Part shown: positions 48,454 to 58,121 of the stretch, piece by piece
Numbering within the stretch: the first letter of the stretch is position 1
How the letters are laid out: each line of letters starts with the position of its first letter
NCBI GenBank assembly: GCA_958299035.1
Contig: CATQJL010000112.1
Span: 5,874,123 to 5,938,122 of the forward strand
DNA length: 64,000 nucleotides
Direction: 5' to 3'
DNA from: Cylicocyclus nassatus
Taxonomy: Eukaryota > Nematoda > Chromadorea > Rhabditida > Strongylidae
Notes under the pieces: model-generated
What the model was told of the DNA's origin: nothing
Seen by the model: the letters and a program-made list of their open reading frames with translations, nothing else
Database searches by the model: none
Translations under genes and position numbers: made by a program

Positions 48454-49349
48454 CTCAGACACTCGCTGCGGCGGCGCGCGCGTCTTATGCGTGCGGCCCC
48501 TCATGTCGCCCGCCGCCGGCCGTCAAATAGCGCGCGCGCCGCGAGTAGATGGCACGCGCGCCGCGAGTAAATGGTACGCGCGCCGTGAGTAGATGGGACG
48601 CGCGCCATACGATAATGACACGCCGCTCGCACGGTATGAAAATTGCCATTCGCATTTGAAGCACTGCGAATCACGGTGAATCTGTGGTAGACCTGATGAC
48701 AACCTTCAATTTCAGGCAAACAATGGCTTCAATTTCAAATATGAACTTGAAGTTTCCAAAGTTTCCAAATTTTTGAAATTTGAAAATTCAAATTTCAAAA
48801 ATTCAAAAATTCAAATTCCCAAATTTGAATTCAAACTCGGCACCTACTCACGGTGCTTATGAGGACTGAGTCTCAGTGGAAGAACTAGAAGAATCCCACT
48901 TGTGTTAATGAGACAACTTCATTGCGAAACAGCGATAACCTTAATGAATTGGCGATAAAGCACCCAAAACACTGCGTCGTACTTCACGCAGGTATCGCTT
49001 GTGCTTACAGCGTGCGAAAATGTGGAAGATATCATGGCACGCCACTCACTGATAGATTGCGCGCCGCTCGCACTCTCAACTAGGGCGCGCCGTTCGCAAT
49101 ACAGTGTTATAGTGGCGCGCGCGCCGCCGCGCCGAGTGTCGAATAAGCGCGCCGGCGGCCGTAATAAGGTGCGCCGCTCGCCGGCTGCGAACGATGGCGC
49201 GCCGCTCGCACTGCAGCCTCAACTGTGGCGCGCCGCTCGCACGGCAGCCTCAAATAGGGCGCGCCGCTCGCACGGCAGCATCAAATAGAGCGCGCCGCTC
49301 GCACTGTAGCGCTATTATGGCGCGCCCGCCGCCGCAGCGAGTGTCTGAG
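48454..49349. mobile_element. GC-rich inverted-repeat element with subterminal GGCGCGCC arrays
   Basis: The left end CTCAGACACTCGCTGCGGCG is matched inversely at the right end (CGCAGCGAGTGTCTGAG, ending 49349). Inside each end lie short tandem units rich in GCGCGCC. On the left, units of about 27 bp carry CGCGCCGCGAGTAGATGG (48530-48620). On the right, units of about 31 bp carry GGCGCGCCGCTCGCAC with GCAGCCTCAA (49060-49320). The middle is AT-rich, with AAATTCAAAAATTC palindromic runs at 48770-48835. No transposase frame or target duplication is evident. It could be a non-autonomous DNA transposon whose subterminal repeats bind transposase. Confidence 0.65.
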
Positions 49350-49966
49350 AATGCAGCATCCGGCGGTCCTATGACCCTTAGGCAAGATCGTGGCGGGACC
49401 CAAAATTGCTTTGTTCCATTCTGTTTGAATCTTTATACGCAAACCAAAATGTATAGTCAACATTGTGACTCAATACCTACACTTGAGGAGGAGGAGAAAA
49501 ATCCTGATAAGAAATTTTTGACCAATCGCATTTACATTGACATTAACAACGATAAAAATCTTTTTCTTTTTGATGCGAATCAAATAAAAACAGGATTTTT
49601 ACTTTTTTTGTGATTATTACCATAAACTGAAGACAGCGCCAGCACTAGTTTTTTTGTGCTGGTACAAGATTTTATGATGTTGGTCAACTCAAAGAAAAAA
49701 CACCGAGGGGAAACAAAATATTAGGAAATTTGATGCTAGCAAAAAAATTACGATTTAGCAAAATAACTGTACTTCTCCAATAGAAGGTTGCCCTGATAAT
49801 ATTACCAAATTCAGAGTTCTTGAAATGTTTGCTATTACTTTCGTTTACGTGATGAAAACTGGACATTTATCCAAAGATTGTTTTTAGAAGACATTTGCTA
49901 GTATTTCTTCATTGTAGCATTTCTGTTTGAATTTATGCAGATGTGAAATGCATATCCCTGTCCTAT
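49350..49966. other. Non-coding spacer
   Basis: Contains a short hairpin GCCAGCACTAG/TGTGCTGG near 49640. No gene is supported. Confidence 0.35.
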
Positions 49967-49971
49967 CTGTT

Positions 49972-50335
49972 TGTTGATGATTTCCGTATCATCAACCATT
50001 GAACTCTATATTTTAGATAGCCTAGGGAATCCCCGTAGGCCAAATTGTGAGCTACTCACTCTTGGGTATCTAATCACTCAAGAGTGAGTGGTACCCGTGC
50101 GCCAGGAGTGTAACCAATCGGCAGCATCTCCTTTCAAGCACCAGCTCCTGTACATTGTACCCTGTACTCGGTCAGCTCCGCCTTCCTTCGTATATAAGGA
50201 GCCTTCGAATGTATCAAAGGTTGCTCCCCGGTCCACACCGGGGCACCTCAACTTCTTCACGACTAATCTACGCCCGTGCGAATAAATCTATAATCCACAA
50301 CCTCGTCTACCCCTAGTCACTTGGTACCCACCAAA
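49972..50335 (+). repeat. 5' LTR of the BEL/Pao element
   Basis: Starts TGTTGATGATTTCCG and ends ACCCACCAAA. The first 25 bases form an inverted repeat (GTTGATGAT/ATCATCAAC). A TATA box TATATAA lies at 50191-50197 and an AATAAA at 50281-50286, as expected for U3 and R. It carries about 28 bp not present in the 3' LTR near 50045-50075. Confidence 0.9.
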
Positions 50336-50336
50336 T

Positions 50337-50349
50337 TGGTGCATCGGCC
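50337..50349 (+). other. Primer binding site, tRNA-Gly type
   Basis: TGGTGCATCGGCC starts one base after the 5' LTR. It is complementary to the 3' end of metazoan tRNA-Gly(GCC), which ends GGCCGATGCACCA. The match is exact over 13 bases from recalled tRNA sequence. Confidence 0.75.
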
Positions 50350-50454
50350 AGTGATTTTCCTTGTATTTCCTCGGCGATTCCCTTTAAGGACCCAGAAAAT
50401 CAAGGCCTAAGACCCGCGTGGCAGGCTCTATAGCCAATTATTCGACTCTCGTGA

Positions 50455-51525
50455 TTGCTGGTTCATCCACTTTCGCGACCAAGAGTCTTACTAAGCTGTC
50501 AGGTCCTATCCACAGCTTAGTAGAGGTTTCTAGCTAACTGACTGGTTCATCCACAGTTAGCGACAGACTGCTCGCACTCTCGGCTACTAATTAGCCAATA
50601 TTCGACTCTAGTAATTGTTGGTGGGTGGCGAGCAAGAGGAACGATAGCTGGCGGGTGTCAATAACTCGCGCATACTTCACCGTCATTTTTGTCCATCAGC
50701 GCACAGAAATTTAGACATTTCCTTCTTTTGTGCTTTCATCTAGACAGGAGAATCGGATAGAATGTGTTTTCTTAAAAATGAGGTGTTAAATTAGCTGAAA
50801 ATGTCAAAAAAAAGGTCTCAAAGGTGAAACTTCAAGTATTACAAGCTTATTCCTGCAAGAACATCACCGAATTGCTTCATACAATCGGGATTCAAGCAAG
50901 GCTCATTGAGTAAATAGGGTAGAGCATTGATTTTATATCTGCTAATTTTGAAAGTTTGCAATTTCCGAATTGTGGAGGCAAATAGTGCATTGGCACCAGC
51001 AGCTTGCAATTACTATCGTTCCTCTTGCACCACACCCATTGTTGGTTCCTCCACCTTTACTAATACGAGTCTTGCTAAGCTATCAGGTCCTATCCATAGC
51101 TTAGCAGAGGTTTTCTAACTAATTGACTGGTTCATCCACAGTTAGTAACAGAACTCCTCGAACTTTTTTGGCTTCCATTAGCCAAAAAGACTCTGTGATT
51201 GCTGGTCCATCCACTTTCACAACAAGAGTCATCTTGCGAAACTATCAGGTCATATCTATAGCCTAGCAAAGAGGTTTTTCTAGCTGACTGACTGGTCCAT
51301 CCACAGTTAGCAACAGAAATCCTCGAACTTTTTTGGCTTCCATTAGCCAAAGACTGTGATTGCTGGTCCATCCACTTTCACAACAAGAGTCATCTTGCGA
51401 AGCTATCAGTTCATATCTATAGCCTAGCAAAGAGGTTTCTCTAGCTGACTGACTGGTCCATCCACAGTTAGCAACAGAAATCCTCGAACTTTTTTGGCTT
51501 CCATTAGTCAAAAAACACTCTGTGA
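50455..51525 (+). repeat. ~161-bp tandem-type repeats in the BEL leader
   Basis: Four units share the order GGTYCATCCACTTTC, AAGAGTC, TATCAGGTC, AGCCTAGC or AGCTTAG, TGACTGGTCCATCCACAG and TTAGC. They start near 50458, 51040, 51199 and 51360. The last three are adjacent, and the final two are nearly identical. They lie between the primer site and gag. Confidence 0.8.
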
Positions 51526-51765
51526 TTACAGCGCACAAGCCAACCAGGCGCGCTTGCTGACAGCTAGTAGACGCTCGGCACTCCATTGCCAGCTCACTAG
51601 AAAGCTTCCTTGCAACCAGTAAGGAGAGCTATTGTATCGAGGCCAGCCCTGCTGTCGCCTTCAAGCCAAAGCGACCAAAAAAAAAAGGAGGATACCACGT
51701 CCAAATTGGAACGCTTGAAACCACTACACCAGTGCACGACCCTACCCCGTGCAGCAAAACAGAAA

Positions 51766-52386
51766 ATGGCAGCGCTCCAGATTTTCAAGTCAAAAATCAA
51801 CAATGCCTGCGCACTCGTGAAGTCATACGAGTCGGAAGTGAACGAGATCAACACATCATTCACTTTTCCGGTATAAAGAACTGAATGCGAGACGTACATC
51901 AAAACCAATATGGGAGAGATAACGAACGCATCTGCTCAACTCTCTGCAAAATGCGGTCAAACTTCAAGACACACAAGTGAACGCCGCGATCGAATACATT
52001 GGAGCAGGAAATGAAGAAAAAGAGAGAGACAAGCTTATGACAGAACTCAGCAAACACTTGGAGTTGGAATCTCTTCATTTGGAAGTCATGGTCGTGCGGT
52101 GGCAGAACAAAGTTCAGTTCCGTCAAAACGATTTGAAAGATCAAGCTGCATTATTGCACACCAGTCTGCCAAGCACAAGTCATGCGGCCAGCGACGAAGA
52201 CCAGACCTGGAACGGCAGCCTTTCAGAGCGCAACGAAAGGCAAATAAAAATCCGGAAGCCTCTGCTCGTCCGTACCTTCTCAGGGAACCTCAGAGAGTTT
52301 AACAGCTTCTGGACAGTGTTTGAATCTCTCATACACGCCGACGAAGACCTATCCGACACTGACAAGTTCCTCTTTCTAAAGCAAGC
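51766..52386 (+). pseudogene. BEL/Pao gag, 5' part (frameshifted)
   Basis: An ATG at 51766 opens a frame (MAALQIFKSKINNACALVKS) that stops near 51876. The Gag continues in another frame from about 51970: coiled-coil-like EKERDKLMTELSKHLELESL, then the DUF1759-type segment KPLLVRTFSGNLREF, FNSFWTVFESLIHADEDLSD and TDKFLFLKQA. It is cut at 52386 by the nested LTR element, and the homologous continuation resumes at 55949. DUF1759 is the retrotransposon Gag domain of Pao-type elements. Confidence 0.85.
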
Positions 52387-52691
52387 TGTAGCCTCCAGGC
52401 GCCCGGCCTAGGTTTTTTGTCACACTATTAGCCTTGAACCCAACCCACGGGATGTACGAATCACCATATCTCGTGTTTCGGTTCTAAGATGTATAGTTCG
52501 TTCCTCAATAGCTTTTCAACAGTTCCTCTATTCACTGTTCCGTATCAGCTCTTCTGTACTACTCTTATTCTCTGTATTTGCATATAAGCTTCTTCTTGTG
52601 GTTTGTCATATCTTGTGATAAACCATTTATATTTTCCCAGTTGTTCTGCTAATTCAGTGGAACCTGCGGTCTAGACCGTCCTACCGCCACT
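52387..52691 (+). repeat. 5' LTR of the nested element
   Basis: Begins TGTAGCCTCCAGGCGCCCGG and ends CCTACCGCCACT. It differs from the 3' LTR by only a handful of substitutions or indels (for example GGCCTAGG versus GGTCTAGG), implying a fairly recent insertion relative to its host element. Confidence 0.9.
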
Positions 52692-52704
52692 TGGGGGCCG
52701 AACC
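52692..52704 (+). other. Putative primer binding site of the nested element
   Basis: TGGGGGCCGAACC follows the LTR directly. The first seven bases (TGGGGGC) fit the 3' end of tRNA-Pro, but the match does not extend, so the primer identity is uncertain. Confidence 0.45.
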
Positions 52705-53191
52705 GCTGACTTAGCACCGACAACTGTGGAAGCGTCGGAGACCTTCCAGAAGAAGCTGAATTTTGGAGCGTCAACGACCTCCAGATCAATTTGAAGCGGC
52801 GATTGTATCCCGCATAAGCCTATCGCGTCTTAGACCTATAGATTGGGGCACCAGTGGTCCCCATATTGATTTCTGAGGCGGCGGACGTATCCCCGCGTAA
52901 CCTATCGATCTATTGGTCGATTAGCATTGACGGTATAGAGCGCGCTTAAGGCCGCTTATACGAATTGCAAGAGCTACCGCGAGTGCGTAGCATTACAAAA
53001 CCCATACTTTACGGAAGTTTGGTTGAGCTACTCGGTGCATTGTTGTGTACATTCGAGGTTCACGCCGCTCGCTTGTAGTCTCGATCGAATCCTACAGTCA
53101 AAAGAGTGTTTGCTGTAGAAAGATTTGAGTAGCATGATGAATGAGGAAGAGGAACATAGAGCCCAGCCAAGTATAGATAACGAGGTGATTA

Positions 53192-54217
53192 ATGAACGGG
53201 GAGAAGAGCGAAGCCAGCACGAACCCATCTGACAGTGATGCAGATTGGGAAACAGACACTTCAGAAGGCAACTCTCGTCATATAGTTCGAAGTAAATACC
53301 AAAGATTTGCGAACCTAAATAAGAAAGGTAACTTACTTTTATCGGATCGCCAAGTGCCGACAGTGCGGAATGCGCAAGATAATGCACGGAAGACCTCCTC
53401 GCATAGGCACAGGTTAGAGTTGGGCAGAAGCAATCGACAACAGTTGGACATGGATGTGCATAATGTCCGATTGCAAGATGCGTCACAAAATTCCAATTCC
53501 GAGTTTACCATGAGAGAAGTCATGTTGGCGTCTACAGTACCAGACGTAAAACCTTTTCATGGTAAAGCAAATGAGAGTTTCAGCAACTTTTTGGAATCAT
53601 TCCTGTTGAAGTACCCAAGGAAGCATTGGGATGATGAAATACTAGTACAACTTCTCAAAAGTTTTCTGAAAAGGGAAGCCTTGGATCTATTTGAGACACT
53701 ACCACGAAGTGTAAAAGAAGGTCCCTTCGACGGCGTAGTCCAGGCGATGGGCGAAAGGTTAGCTGAAGGAGGCAACACTTCTCGAGTAAAAGTCTTGGCT
53801 GCACTGAGAAATCTGAGAATGAAAAGAAATCAGACAGTAAGTGATTTCTGCTTTGTACTGGAGAGGACGTGCAGTCAAGCTTACCCTAATAAAGAAATGG
53901 AAGGGGTGGCACTCCAGAAAGCGGAACTTCTGTATTCCCAGTTAGCTAACTGGGAAGGAAGCTATGTATTGAGCGAAGCAATTGAGGCTAGCCCGCGAGA
54001 TGTCGTATATGACAGAGCGAAAGAAGCAGCGCTGAGGCTGGAAAGAAACCTGCATAGAAAGGAAAGCAAGCAGGACAATGATATGCATACCAAAAGGCTT
54101 TATGGCAATCTGGCTTCACCGAAACAGTGGTCTGGTTCGGAATCGGCCGCTGTTCATGGTGAAAGAAGAGATAGATTGACCGAGAAAGGCAAAGAGAAAG
54201 GTACTCGTTGCTTTTAA
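53192..54217 (+). CDS. Gag-like protein of the nested LTR element
   Basis: A 341-residue frame. The central part (residues about 115-240) has a retrotransposon capsid-like pattern: VKPFHGKANESFSNFLESFL, YPRKHWDDEILVQLLKSFL, EALDLFETLPRSVKEG and RMKRNQTVSDFCFVLERTC. The frame ends GTRCF followed by TAA. Immediately after, the same frame reads on as FGKSGYKPRQC, which is a degenerate CCHC knuckle. The second Cys is Phe, the His is Tyr, and the stop lies inside the motif. An upstream open stretch from ATG 53134 (MMNEEEEHRAQPSID) is in a different frame, so the true N-terminus may be frameshifted. Gag packages element RNA into virus-like particles. Confidence 0.75.
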   Translation: MNGEKSEASTNPSDSDADWETDTSEGNSRHIVRSKYQRFANLNKKGNLLLSDRQVPTVRNAQDNARKTSSHRHRLELGRSNRQQLDMDVHNVRLQDASQNSNSEFTMREVMLASTVPDVKPFHGKANESFSNFLESFLLKYPRKHWDDEILVQLLKSFLKREALDLFETLPRSVKEGPFDGVVQAMGERLAEGGNTSRVKVLAALRNLRMKRNQTVSDFCFVLERTCSQAYPNKEMEGVALQKAELLYSQLANWEGSYVLSEAIEASPRDVVYDRAKEAALRLERNLHRKESKQDNDMHTKRLYGNLASPKQWSGSESAAVHGERRDRLTEKGKEKGTRCF

Positions 54218-54394
54218 TTTGGCAAATCAGGGTATAAACCAAGACAGTGCACGCTGCAGAACGCCACAAAGGGCAACGCAGAAAGAACTGAACGATACAA
54301 GGCATCTTCGTTCTCAACTACTCTTGATAGGTGGCTATGCGCTACCACAGGTGTCAGGAAGAGTACTGAAGAATTCGTCGGTAAGAAGGTAGCT

Positions 54395-55468
54395 GTGCCG
54401 GCAAAAGTAATGAATATGGAAGTAAACGCACTTATAGACACTGGCTTCGAGGTATCTATAGCACCATTGAAGCTGTTCACGAGGGACAAAGAAGCTGGAG
54501 TCGATCTAGATGCTTATGTGGAGAGAATCTCAGAAGTAGTATCTAGTGCTGTGATACGCGATGCTTCTGGCAACAGCCTAGAAATCTTGGACGCAATCAA
54601 GATGCCTACGGAATTGTTTGGCAAGTCCAGGAAGATTCCGGTATATGTCACCAGATCATTAGAAAATGATCTGATTTTGGGGACAAATGTCCTATGCAAC
54701 TTTGGTATAAAAGTGATTCAAAGTGATACCAATAGTGATTTGCTCAGGGACCCAGTCAAAGATCACTTGAATGTAGTAAAATATCGAACTGTTAGACTAC
54801 TTGGAGGAAACAAGATGAAGGCAAAAGTAGGAAGGAAACCTTTGAAGGGCCAAGAAAGAAATGAAGAAACAAGGCGCACAAAGCGCAGAAAGATGAAGCA
54901 CGATTCCAAGAATCAAGACGGAATCTTGGACGAACCATTGGCCGATATGAAGCAATCGACGAAAGCTGTGAAGATGCCCAAGCTGAAAAAGAAACAACAG
55001 CCAAAGAATAGATTCGTCGATGTCAAACGAATATGCGTAGAACAGCAAGATGAAGCTGATTCCAACGCATCAGCAAGCAAGAATGTTGTGAAAAAACCTA
55101 AGAGTGTTAATGCGAAGCGGTATGGAAAAGTGTGCAGATGTACTGGATACCCTCGCGCATTTTGGGATTTTCTTGAAATGATCGACTATGTCAGAGCACA
55201 TTCCTGCCGAACTAGTCGTACAAGAGAAAAGAGACACAACGGAATCAAACAGAAAGGAGTGGACACTTGTTGCGGTGTCAGAAATCTGGAAGAGGATCGC
55301 ATGGACAAGGATCGCATGGACAAGGACCGCATGGGCAAGGACCACACGGACAAGGACGCATGGACAAGAATCACATGGGCAAGGACCTTCTGGACAACGA
55401 CCACAATGAAAAACAACGAAGAAGAAATCAAGATAGATCGTTGTTGTAGTTGTTGTTGTAGTCGTTAA
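54395..55468 (+). CDS. Retropepsin-like protease region of the nested element with repetitive basic tail
   Basis: This frame is identical to that of the upstream gag; only the TAA at 54215-54217 separates them and no other stop intervenes. An aspartic protease core is visible: NALIDTGFEVSIAPLKLF (active-site DTG) and later NDLILGTNVLCNFGI (the ILG flap-end motif). After the protease comes a long Lys/Arg-rich stretch and then a short-period repeat encoding DRMDKD-type units, and a Cys cluster near the end. No reverse transcriptase motif (YxDD) is present. The cleavage role of retropepsins on Gag is known; activity here is untested. Confidence 0.75.
   Translation: MPAKVMNMEVNALIDTGFEVSIAPLKLFTRDKEAGVDLDAYVERISEVVSSAVIRDASGNSLEILDAIKMPTELFGKSRKIPVYVTRSLENDLILGTNVLCNFGIKVIQSDTNSDLLRDPVKDHLNVVKYRTVRLLGGNKMKAKVGRKPLKGQERNEETRRTKRRKMKHDSKNQDGILDEPLADMKQSTKAVKMPKLKKKQQPKNRFVDVKRICVEQQDEADSNASASKNVVKKPKSVNAKRYGKVCRCTGYPRAFWDFLEMIDYVRAHSCRTSRTREKRHNGIKQKGVDTCCGVRNLEEDRMDKDRMDKDRMGKDHTDKDAWTRITWARTFWTTTTMKNNEEEIKIDRCCSCCCSR
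55296..55405 (+). repeat. 15-18 bp minisatellite in the protease ORF tail
   Basis: Tandem units of the type GACAAGGATCGCATG, repeated with drift about seven times, encode the DRMDKD-like run at the end of the second ORF. Confidence 0.85.
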
Positions 55469-55641
55469 GTGTTAATATTCGTAGTTGTTAAGTGTCAGTA
55501 GTTGTAGTTAAGTTTAGTTAGTTTAGGTTAAGTTAAGTTAGGTTAGCTTTTGTTGAGTTTACTAGTTGTTAATAGTCTAATAGTTGTTAATAGTTGTTAA
55601 TAGTTTAAGTGTCGGGACGCCACTTACGATAAGGGGGGACG

Positions 55642-55948
55642 TGTAGCCTCCAGGCGCCCGGTCTAGGTTTTTTTTGTCACACTATTAGCCTTGAACCCAA
55701 CCCATGGGATGTACGAATCACCATATCTCGTGTTTCGGTTCTAAGATGTATAGTTCGTTCCTCAATAGCTTTTCAACAGTTCCTCTATTCACTGTTCCGT
55801 ATTAGCTCTTCTGCACTACTCTTATTCTCTGTATTTGCATATAAGCTTCTTCTTGTGGTTTGTCATATCTTGTGATAAACCATTTATATTTTACCAGTTG
55901 TTCTGCTAAGTGGGTGGAACCTGCGGTCTAGACCGTCCTACCGCCACT
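55642..55948 (+). repeat. 3' LTR of the nested element
   Basis: The partner of 52387-52691, with the same TGTAGCC start and CCGCCACT end. It is preceded by the purine tract at 55631-55640 and followed by the AAGC duplication. Confidence 0.9.
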
Positions 55949-57246
55949 AAGCACTGAAGGGGAAAGCAGCGGCCACCTTGAGCTGCATACCCGTCGTTGG
56001 AGAGATATCAAAAAGCGATAGAGATTTTGAAGAAACATTTCGATCGTTCTGCCAACATGACAGACATACTCATAAATGAGAGAAAAACTTCCGAGGGCGT
56101 CAGACAATCCGAAGAGTTGCCGGGACACCTTCGAAGCAATTAACTCAAGGATCATTTATCTGGAACAGACGGGAATGAAGCTCAATGCAGACAGACTTTG
56201 GCGTCGAATAATCTTTTCCAAATTCCCGAATCCATCTGTACGACCGCCATCCAGAAAGAAGCGGTACAAGATGATCCATTTGATGTTAGCGAAATCCTGA
56301 ACACCATCGACAGCATTATTTCACTGCGAGAGACAATGCCAACAACGGAAGCTCTCTTTCCAACCAACTACCACCCAAACAACCAAGGAAATGAAAGGAC
56401 TACCAGATACGATAGAGAAGAACACTTTTTGAAACCAAAACGTTTGTGTTTATGTGGACAACCTCATTCTCCTCACACCTGTCAGAGGTACACCGCACCA
56501 GAAGCCCGACGACTTGAAGCAACAATTCAAGGAGTGTGTTGGAGATGTTTTGCAAGCGATCACAACTCGAACGCTTGCACGAGTTTCGGTGTGTTTCCCA
56601 AATGCAAAGGATCACACCATGGATCTCTTTGCTTGTCAGAAGCAGGAAAACGCAGAGGATTCTCGACGCAATCCTGAGATCCTGCACTTGATCAACATTC
56701 ACCTGCTCCTTGGTCATCACGTGACATCAGTCAGGATCGTCATGAGGAGAGTAATACGCACGTCGTACAAGGCTCACGACAAGAAGTCCACAATCCCGAA
56801 GTGCTTCCACTTGCACAGGATCAATGCATTCTTCAAATTGTTTCGGCAACTATATTCAACGAAGCAGAGTGGGATTACCAGCCACTTACGATACTACTTG
56901 ACTCCGGTGCACAACGAAGTTTCATCAAATCAGAACTTTGTGAAGAACTCAAGCTTCCAGTCCTTCGTACTATTTCGTTTACTACATCTGGAATGGGCGA
57001 ACAACAAGAGCAATTCAATTCATCTGAAGTACAAATCACTTTCAAAAGTCTTTACAGCTCCGAGAAGCTCAAGAACTTGTCAGTGCACACTAAGCAGAAG
57101 CTGACTACCGACATGTAGACGGCAAGTCTCACGAAAGCAGACTTGCGTTTCATCTCTAACAAGAAGCTGATAATCGCTCAAGATACGCTCTCCTCGAAAA
57201 GCGTCTCACCCGATATGATCATAGGACAAGACTTCTAAACCTTGTT
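55949..57246 (+). pseudogene. BEL/Pao gag 3' part, zinc knuckles and DUF1758 protease (decayed)
   Basis: Directly after the nested element the BEL Gag resumes (ALKGKAAATLSCIPVVGE), then shifts frame by a 2-base loss near 56005 and again near 56075 and 56200. From 56198 one frame holds CLCGQPHSPHTC, CWRCFASDHNSNAC and CKGSHHGSLC, which are Cys/His knuckles typical of Pao elements. One TGA (56675-56677) precedes the aspartic protease (ILLDSGAQRSFIKSELC, DSG active site). A second stop (TAG, 57116-57118) precedes the MIIGQDF motif near 57217. In Pao elements DUF1758 is the protease between Gag and reverse transcriptase. The locus cannot make one continuous product. Confidence 0.85.
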
Positions 57247-58121
57247 ACTCTCACAACGACAGAGTGCGTAAGCTTCCTTCGGGCCTCATTCTGACTTCAA
57301 CCATCTTTGGACACGTTATATCAGGGACGAGCGCCACTGCCACTACATCAAGTTTTGTTGGCACATTCGGCTGCATATCAATGCTGAAGGAAACACTCAG
57401 GAACAACCGGCCAACATTTCCACAACACAAAGAGAGATTAAAGAAACCCAAATCGTACTCTCATCTCAACAGTACGAACACACGAACGGGCAACAAGCCA
57501 TTATCGGCAAAGCAGGATGAAGGAACAAACCAAAGAAGAACGATTCCGTTGCGAACAAAACTACAACCATGCTCTTCATCCAGTCGACAGTCCTGCTTCA
57601 CAAGGCAAACAGTCACTGCCTCCATTCTTGCTGAAGCTCGAGCAGACAGACAACGGTGGTTGGCCATATACGTTCCATGACGAACTCCAATATTTGTGCC
57701 CGATATCGGAAAGAGTGGCTAACGCAGCGGTTCGCAAATAATGAAGCCAAAATAAGGATGATGAATACACCGGAGAGGAGACATCATGAGTACATACATC
57801 GCACAAGCACGCCGTCTTTCAGGGATATGGTCATCAATGGATCTACCATCGATTCAGTGTGGAAAAGGAGGAAATGGCGAGGACGACGGGCAGCGCTAAA
57901 TCGCCCAACAGCTCCAGCGACCACTCCAGGATCTTTTCCCATTATCACTTTATCTAAATGATCGTACTCTTGTGAGTATGTTTGAGTTACTTGCAACTCC
58001 TCCTTCATAACTCATTTTTTTGCATGCGTAGGTATTAACTTATTCGCTAGTCAACTTCACATGTATCTGCTACTCTAATTAGGATCTTACCAGATCTCGC
58101 TTTCCTCTCGCTAGCCCGGAG
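57247..58121 (+). pseudogene. Remnant between BEL protease and 3' LTR
   Basis: Starts with RKLPSGLILTSTIFGHVISG, a segment that normally links protease and reverse transcriptase in Pao elements. It then runs through unrelated short frames to the 3' LTR. The expected 3 kb or so of reverse transcriptase, RNase H and integrase is missing, so a large internal deletion is inferred. Confidence 0.65.

Larger units (their letters stand above)
52387..55948 (+). mobile_element. Nested LTR retrotransposon (gag-protease only)
   Basis: The two LTRs are nearly identical: 52387-52691 (305 bp) and 55642-55948 (307 bp). A 4-bp target duplication AAGC (52383-52386 and 55949-55952) splits the codon run of the host BEL Gag. 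A polypurine tract AAGGGGGGAC precedes the 3' LTR. The internal 2.9 kb holds gag and a retropepsin in one frame, but no reverse transcriptase or integrase. It is therefore a non-autonomous or internally deleted element that must have been mobilised by another element's enzymes. Confidence 0.9.

Noticed and set aside
49001..49613. Ala/Arg-rich open frames over the GC-rich element
   Set aside because: They arise from translation of GCGCGCC tandem units and lack stops only because of GC content.
51132..51586. Minus-strand frames with repeated SQKSSRISVANCG-type peptides
   Set aside because: They are antisense translations of the BEL leader repeats; element orientation is plus.
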